Below are positions 6,263-10,076 of a DNA stretch of 10,076 bases, piece after piece. A model generated the notes under the pieces. The model saw nothing but the letters and a program-made list of their open reading frames with translations. It made no database searches and was not told the origin of the DNA. Origin of the DNA: JAYPAN01 sp038123715 (GTDB taxonomy: Bacteria; Pseudomonadota; Alphaproteobacteria; RS24). Positions within the stretch are counted from its first letter, which is position 1, and each line of letters begins with the position of its first letter. The DNA is taken from the NCBI GenBank assembly GCA_038123715.1, contig JAYPAN010000034.1:1-10076 (forward strand), written 5' to 3'. A program made the translations under genes and the position numbers.

Positions 6263-6877
6263 CTAATCGGCTATCTCAAAGCTGATAAGTTGGCGCACGC
6301 CGTAACGGGTCTGCGCGCGACCATCTTCAACCATGGGTTTATATTTCCACCGTTTCACCGCATTTATCGCCGAGCGATTGAAAATGCCGGGCGGGTCAGC
6401 CTCAATGACAATCGGGTCAATTGCAAGCCCCAACTCACTAATGGCAAATTCCAGCAGCACCCAGCCTTCAATGCCGCGCGACAGGGCGCGGGTCGGGTAA
6501 CGCGGCAAAACCCGCACAATGGCGAGCGCATCGCCGTCCACCGGCGCGTCCAGATTCATGCCACCAAGGTCAAACTGACCCAAATCGGCTGACATGGACG
6601 CATTATTGGCATTCGGGCGGCTGACATCATTCAGCTTGGGCGGCGGGGGCGGCTCATCAGGCTGTTCCTTGGACGGGCGCTTGGGCGCGCGGCTTTTGGT
6701 GTTGACATCTTCGTCGCGCTCAACCCGCACAAAATCAATGCCAAGACTGGCTATTTCGTCTTCAATCTCGTAATCGCGCCCGGTGACCAGCACTTTCATG
6801 GTCAAAAACAGCACCATAGTGGCGACCAGCGCCGAACCATAGACAACAAGCATACGCGGGGCGATAAAGGCGGGCAT
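6263..6877 (-). CDS. tonB: TonB-family energy transducer (TonB2 type)
   Basis: A 204-residue protein with a short cytoplasmic tail, one N-terminal membrane anchor (about 9-29), a periplasmic linker and a TonB C-terminal domain (about 115-202) with the PRYPTRAL start motif, GWVLLEF strand and VKRWKYKP segment. TonB carries energy from the inner-membrane ExbB/ExbD motor to outer-membrane receptors, contacting their TonB box. The linker has only one short proline run (DEPPPPP, 74-80), unlike the long Pro-rich spacer of the E. coli protein, and total length matches my recollection of Vibrio TonB2 (about 206). The anchor shows no histidine, whereas E. coli TonB has an important one there. The gene starts three bases after the exbD stop, with GGAGG 11 bases before the ATG, implying coupled translation. 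Confidence 0.93.
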   Translation of the reverse strand: MPAFIAPRMLVVYGSALVATMVLFLTMKVLVTGRDYEIEDEIASLGIDFVRVERDEDVNTKSRAPKRPSKEQPDEPPPPPKLNDVSRPNANNASMSADLGQFDLGGMNLDAPVDGDALAIVRVLPRYPTRALSRGIEGWVLLEFAISELGLAIDPIVIEADPPGIFNRSAINAVKRWKYKPMVEDGRAQTRYGVRQLISFEIAD

Positions 6878-6880
6878 TGG

Positions 6881-7282
6881 CTATTTTTCCTCCGCCGCAA
6901 TCGAGATGGCGCCGACACCGGCCAAACGCACCTGATCCATGATTTCGACCAGCACACCGGTTTGCGCGCCCTTATCGGCCTGAATCACAGCACCGCCCTG
7001 CGGGTTCTCCGCATGCAGGCGCTCTACATTGGCGCGCACGGCTGCCAAATCAACCTGCCGACGGTTAATCCAAACCTCATTATTGTCTCGAATGGCAATC
7101 AAAATGCCGACCCGCGACTGCTTGACCGCGGTTTCGGCATCCGGCCGTGTCACGTCAATGCCGCTTTCCTTAACGAAAGTGGCCGTCACAATGAAGAAAA
7201 TCAGCATGATGAACACAATGTCCAACATGGGTGTCATGTCGATGGCTGTGTCATCTTCCGGTTTGGCATGTCTACGACGCAT
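6881..7282 (-). CDS. exbD: ExbD-family proton channel subunit
   Basis: A 133-residue inner-membrane protein with a short cytoplasmic N-terminus, one transmembrane segment (about 17-37) and a periplasmic domain. The DMTPMLDIVF motif carries the conserved proton-carrying aspartate, D21. With ExbB it forms the motor that powers TonB. The sequence (TATFVKESGIDVTRP and AVIQADKGAQTG) resembles Vibrio ExbD2 as I recall it. The ATG at 7282 is preferred because AAGGGGAT lies about four bases upstream and the protein then has the usual ExbD length. An in-frame ATG at 7318 adds 12 residues and has only a weak site, though it cannot be excluded. It follows exbB across a 46-base gap that holds a hairpin. 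Confidence 0.93.
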   Translation of the reverse strand: MRRRHAKPEDDTAIDMTPMLDIVFIMLIFFIVTATFVKESGIDVTRPDAETAVKQSRVGILIAIRDNNEVWINRRQVDLAAVRANVERLHAENPQGGAVIQADKGAQTGVLVEIMDQVRLAGVGAISIAAEEK

Positions 7283-7297
7283 AATATCCCCTTTTGG

Positions 7298-7312
7298 CGA
7301 CCCGACGGGTCG
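7298..7312 (-). other. Intercistronic stem-loop between exbB and exbD
   Basis: CGACCC-GAC-GGGTCG is a perfect 6-base-pair GC-rich inverted repeat with a 3-base loop in the exbB-exbD gap, the largest gap inside the operon. No T-run follows on the minus strand, so it is not an intrinsic terminator. It could set mRNA processing, stability or relative expression of the two subunits. If exbD started at 7318 it would lie in coding sequence. Confidence 0.45.
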
Positions 7313-7328
7313 TCCCATCCCTTAAAGA

Positions 7329-7880
7329 CTAACCCAAATCCAAGTCGTCTTCCAATTGTTCTACCGACCGTCCGGCCATACGCTCCAGTGTCGAGGTGAA
7401 AAACAGCCCCGACAAAGCAACAACCATGCCAGCCATAGTCGGCAAAGTAGCCTTTGAAATGCCGGAAGCCATAGCGCGGGCATTGCCCGAACCGGTGACC
7501 GCCATCACATCAAACACCTCAACCATGCCGGTCACAGTGCCCAAAAGCCCCAGAAACGGCGCCAGCGCGACCAATGTCTTGATATAGCCAAGATTGGCCT
7601 GTGCCTTGACCCGCGCATCGGAAATAATCATTTCCCGAATTCGGTGGGCGTGCCAGCTTTTATGCTCCGGACGCTGCTGCCATTCGGCAATCCGCGTCTC
7701 AGCCAGCCGCTTGAAATCGCCGCGAAAATAGCTGAAACGCTCAAATATAAGCAGCCACAGCACCAGCGTTTCCAGCATGATGAGCATCAGCACGTCGCCA
7801 CCCATTTCGAGGAAATCGCGAACGCCGCGAATGGCCTCGAAAGGGTTCACAAACATCCAGATGATATCGCTGAATTCCAT
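7329..7880 (-). CDS. exbB: ExbB/TolQ-family proton channel subunit
   Basis: A 183-residue inner-membrane protein with three predicted membrane segments (about 28-48, 100-124 and 144-164) and a MotA/TolQ/ExbB domain. The signature LAPFLGLLGTVTGM (106-119) and the polar ATLPTMAG stretch (144-151) line the proton path in family members. It is shorter than E. coli ExbB (244), as is typical of TonB2-type ExbB proteins. It should form the pentameric motor around ExbD. It starts 12 bases after the ttpC stop with only a weak ribosome-binding site (AAGGCG about 10 bases upstream), so translational coupling to ttpC is likely. Confidence 0.93.
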   Translation of the reverse strand: MEFSDIIWMFVNPFEAIRGVRDFLEMGGDVLMLIMLETLVLWLLIFERFSYFRGDFKRLAETRIAEWQQRPEHKSWHAHRIREMIISDARVKAQANLGYIKTLVALAPFLGLLGTVTGMVEVFDVMAVTGSGNARAMASGISKATLPTMAGMVVALSGLFFTSTLERMAGRSVEQLEDDLDLG

Positions 7881-7892
7881 CTGACCGACGCC

Positions 7893-9278
7893 TTATTTGC
7901 TCTCTGCGTGCTGGGCAATCATGCCCGCCGCCTGCTCTTCCAATATCTGCACGATTTCTCTGGAACGCGCAGAGGCGACGGAATGCAGCAGCAAAATCGG
8001 AATGGCAACGACCAGCCCCAGAACCGTGGTTATCAGAGCTTGCGAAATACCACCGGCCATCAGCTTGGGATCGCCCGTGCCGAACAGCGTAATCGCTTGG
8101 AAGGTCAAAATCATACCGGTCACCGTGCCAAGCAGACCCATCAGAGGTGCGACACCCGACAAGAGTTTCAGCAGGGCGAGATATTTTTCCAGCGCCGGCA
8201 TTTCCTTCAAAATAGCGTCATCCAGCTTAAGCTCCAGCGTTTCCACATCGGCGGAACTGTTGGACTGGTAAGCCGCCCAAACGCGACCCAATGGCGTGTC
8301 GCCATTGGCCTGTCCGCTTTTCAGCTGCTTACGCACCTGCCGCGAGGTCAGAGTCAGACGGGTAATGCGCTCCAACGCCACAGCGACGCCAAACAGGCCC
8401 AGCGCGATAATAATATAGCCAACTAAACCGCCCTGATTGATGCGCTCAAACAAAGTCGGCATTTGCAGGAACAGGTTCAAAATCGCACCGCGTGACGGGT
8501 CAACCGGCGCAGCGACAATCTCGCCGGCATCGCCGTCGAGCAACTCATCGGCTGCATCGCCAAAGCGTGCTGGCGGTTGGCGACCCAAATCGGCAAACCG
8601 GTTATTGCCGGCATAGCGGACAAATTGCCCGTCAGCCAAAGCGGTGAACGGGCCAACGCGCAGCACTTCGCTTTCGCGCACTGTGCCGTCAAGGTTAACC
8701 ACTTCACCGGCAAAGCGTTTCACCTCACCTTGGGCGGTCATTTCCTGTTGCAGAGCAAACCAGAGATATTCAAGCTGCTCCATCGCCGGCAGACCTTTGG
8801 TCTGGGCGAGTTTGGCAAGCGGCTCTGAACGGCCTTTAATCTCGCCGGAAATCACGCTTTCATCAACTTGCGCGCGGGTTTCTCCGGCAACCTGACGGAC
8901 AATGCCGAACAATTCGCCGAACACGCCCAAACGCTCATTCAGCAAGCCTTCCAATTCGGCCAGCTTAAGCTCGTTTTCGTTGAACTCGCCTTCCAGACGC
9001 TCACTGCGCGCTTCCTCGCGGGAAATTGCCTTTTGCGTCTGTGTCAGCAGGGCTTTTTGGCGGTCGCGGTTCTTGCGGAACTCTGCCTCGCGCTGCTTGA
9101 AGAAGGAATTATCGGTCACCCGGCCATTGCGAACCTGATCGAGCAATTGTTGCAGGGTTTTGGCATCCGCATCGCCGGACGGGCCAGCCTCTTGTGCCAT
9201 TGCTGAAGACAGGCTTCCGGCCAGGCCAAAAGCGACGAGCAGACAGACAGTTGAAATCAGTTTGGTCAATTTGGTCAT
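7893..9278 (-). CDS. ttpC: TtpC: periplasmic coiled-coil fused to an ExbB/TolQ-type membrane domain
   Basis: A 461-residue protein with a signal peptide (1-28, ending SSAMA), a charged coiled coil (about 60-117), further periplasmic sequence (about 130-275), then an ExbB-like membrane part: transmembrane segments near 284-303, 368-396 and 410-433, with the signature APLMGLLGTVTGM at 377-389. This architecture and its position between a DUF3450 gene and exbB match TtpC of the Vibrio TonB2 system, where it is required for TonB2-dependent iron uptake. It thus supplies a second ExbB-type subunit to the complex, with a large periplasmic arm. AGGGGA about nine bases before the ATG supports the start. 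It follows the DUF3450 gene by 12 bases. TolQ- or MotA-related roles are less likely given the neighbours. Confidence 0.93.
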   Translation of the reverse strand: MTKLTKLISTVCLLVAFGLAGSLSSAMAQEAGPSGDADAKTLQQLLDQVRNGRVTDNSFFKQREAEFRKNRDRQKALLTQTQKAISREEARSERLEGEFNENELKLAELEGLLNERLGVFGELFGIVRQVAGETRAQVDESVISGEIKGRSEPLAKLAQTKGLPAMEQLEYLWFALQQEMTAQGEVKRFAGEVVNLDGTVRESEVLRVGPFTALADGQFVRYAGNNRFADLGRQPPARFGDAADELLDGDAGEIVAAPVDPSRGAILNLFLQMPTLFERINQGGLVGYIIIALGLFGVAVALERITRLTLTSRQVRKQLKSGQANGDTPLGRVWAAYQSNSSADVETLELKLDDAILKEMPALEKYLALLKLLSGVAPLMGLLGTVTGMILTFQAITLFGTGDPKLMAGGISQALITTVLGLVVAIPILLLHSVASARSREIVQILEEQAAGMIAQHAESK

Positions 9279-9290
9279 GTCCGCGTCCCC

Positions 9291-10046
9291 TTATTTAACC
9301 GTTACCGGCACAACCATCAGGTCGGGTGCCGCTTGTTGTTTGGCGATACGCAGGGCGCTGCGTAAATCGCTGTTAAAGGCGCCATCAAGGTCAACAAAGC
9401 TTTTGCTGTCCTGGCTCCAAACGCCGCTTTTGGCGCCATCCAATGTCTGATAAATCAGCGCAACACGGCCAATCCGCAAGAAAGACACGGTGCGCGGCGC
9501 GCCGTCAATTTCCATTTCGCCCTCATAGGCTTCAATGGTGCGGCCATATTCATTTTCAATCTCATAGGCTTCAAGGATTTTGCGATATTTCTCAGCCGGA
9601 TTGGCATCCGAGCGATCCATCAGCGCCGACAAATTGGCGACCCGCGCCTTGCGCTCATCCAACATGAACGGCACATCAAGCGACACAAACACTTCCAGCG
9701 CCTCAATCATGCGGAACATAAGCGGCATGATGGAGCGGTCAACATTGGTGACATCTTCAATTTGCTGGCGAATGGAAACCATTTCGGCCTTTTGCGCGCC
9801 AATCAGCTTTTCAAGCTGGGCATTATATTCGCGCAAGGAAGCAAGCTGCTTCAGCGCGGCGCGATATTCGCGCACTAAACCGTCGGTTTCGTCATCCAAT
9901 TGGTCAATCCGTCCCTGCGAGGCGACGCCCTCATTGGTGCCGGATTGGGCAATTTGGACAACATTGTTCAGTTTCTGCGCATGTGCCAAGGAAACAGAAA
10001 CAGCAATAGCGCAGCTCGCCATTAAAAGGCGGTGATAAAAAGTCAT
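9291..10046 (-). CDS. DUF3450-family periplasmic coiled-coil protein, first visible gene of the TonB2-type operon
   Basis: A 251-residue exported protein with a signal peptide (1-23, ending AHA), a long coiled coil (about 47-98), and a C-terminal domain with FLRIGRVALIYQTLDG (189-204) and a following GVW, characteristic of DUF3450. Members sit at the head of TonB2 clusters in Vibrio and other marine bacteria. A role in TonB-dependent transport is inferred from this linkage; biochemistry is unclear. The ATG at 10046 is chosen because a G-rich site (TGGGGGG) lies five bases upstream and a normal signal peptide follows; an in-frame TTG at 10073 has no advantage. The 30 bases beyond the start hold only this leader, so the operon promoter and any upstream receptor gene are outside the window. 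Confidence 0.88.
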   Translation of the reverse strand: MTFYHRLLMASCAIAVSVSLAHAQKLNNVVQIAQSGTNEGVASQGRIDQLDDETDGLVREYRAALKQLASLREYNAQLEKLIGAQKAEMVSIRQQIEDVTNVDRSIMPLMFRMIEALEVFVSLDVPFMLDERKARVANLSALMDRSDANPAEKYRKILEAYEIENEYGRTIEAYEGEMEIDGAPRTVSFLRIGRVALIYQTLDGAKSGVWSQDSKSFVDLDGAFNSDLRSALRIAKQQAAPDLMVVPVTVK

Positions 10047-10076
10047 TGAACCCCCCACAGGTTTGGTCAGCAATGT

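Noticed and set aside
7644..8426. Long plus-strand open frame (260 codons) opposite exbB and ttpC
   Set aside because: Overlaps two confidently identified membrane-protein genes on the other strand; its His/Gln-rich translation is typical of an antisense frame.
1..10076. CRISPR array, insertion sequence or phage genes
   Set aside because: No regularly spaced repeats, transposase, integrase or phage-type proteins are visible; the window is ordinary chromosomal genes in one orientation.

Overview
This window looks like chromosomal DNA of a Gram-negative bacterium, most likely a marine or hydrocarbon-associated alphaproteobacterium. Three things suggest this. There is a CYP153-type (alkane hydroxylase) cytochrome P450. 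There is a six-gene TonB2-type energy-transduction operon, which implies an outer membrane. Base composition is moderate in GC by eye (not computed). The taxonomic assignment is inference. Every protein gene is on the minus strand; the only plus-strand gene is a tRNA. Coding density is high, and no stretch above about 160 bases lacks a gene.

Left region (1-2440): two cytochrome P450 genes read leftward. The first (cut by the left edge) matches the CYP153 family from memory of its sequence. The second is a complete class I-type bacterial P450 of unassigned family. Each has the same palindrome, TGACGC-CT-GYGTCA, just upstream, placed in both cases just downstream of a plausible -10 box. This points to one shared repressor controlling both. 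No ferredoxin, ferredoxin reductase or regulator gene is visible here.

Middle region (2490-4930): a plus-strand tRNA-Ser(CGA) has its own promoter and a weak terminator. Next come three minus-strand genes: a secreted thermonuclease-like nuclease, a secreted PhoD-like metallophosphatase, and a stand-alone cyclic-nucleotide-binding-domain protein. The nuclease and phosphatase could together release phosphate or nucleosides from extracellular nucleic acid (inference). A strong intrinsic terminator for the cNMP-domain gene ends only about 14 bases before the phosphatase start codon.

Right region (4935-10046): a compact operon, transcribed right to left, in the order DUF3450 - TtpC - ExbB - ExbD - TonB - TPR protein, with intergenic gaps of 3 to 46 bases. 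This is the gene order known from the Vibrio TonB2 system. It should use the proton motive force to energise TonB-dependent outer-membrane receptors. The extra TtpC (a fusion of signal peptide, coiled coil and ExbB-like domain), the coiled-coil DUF3450 protein and the TPR protein distinguish it from the classical three-gene TonB system. The operon promoter and any receptor gene lie off the right edge or elsewhere.
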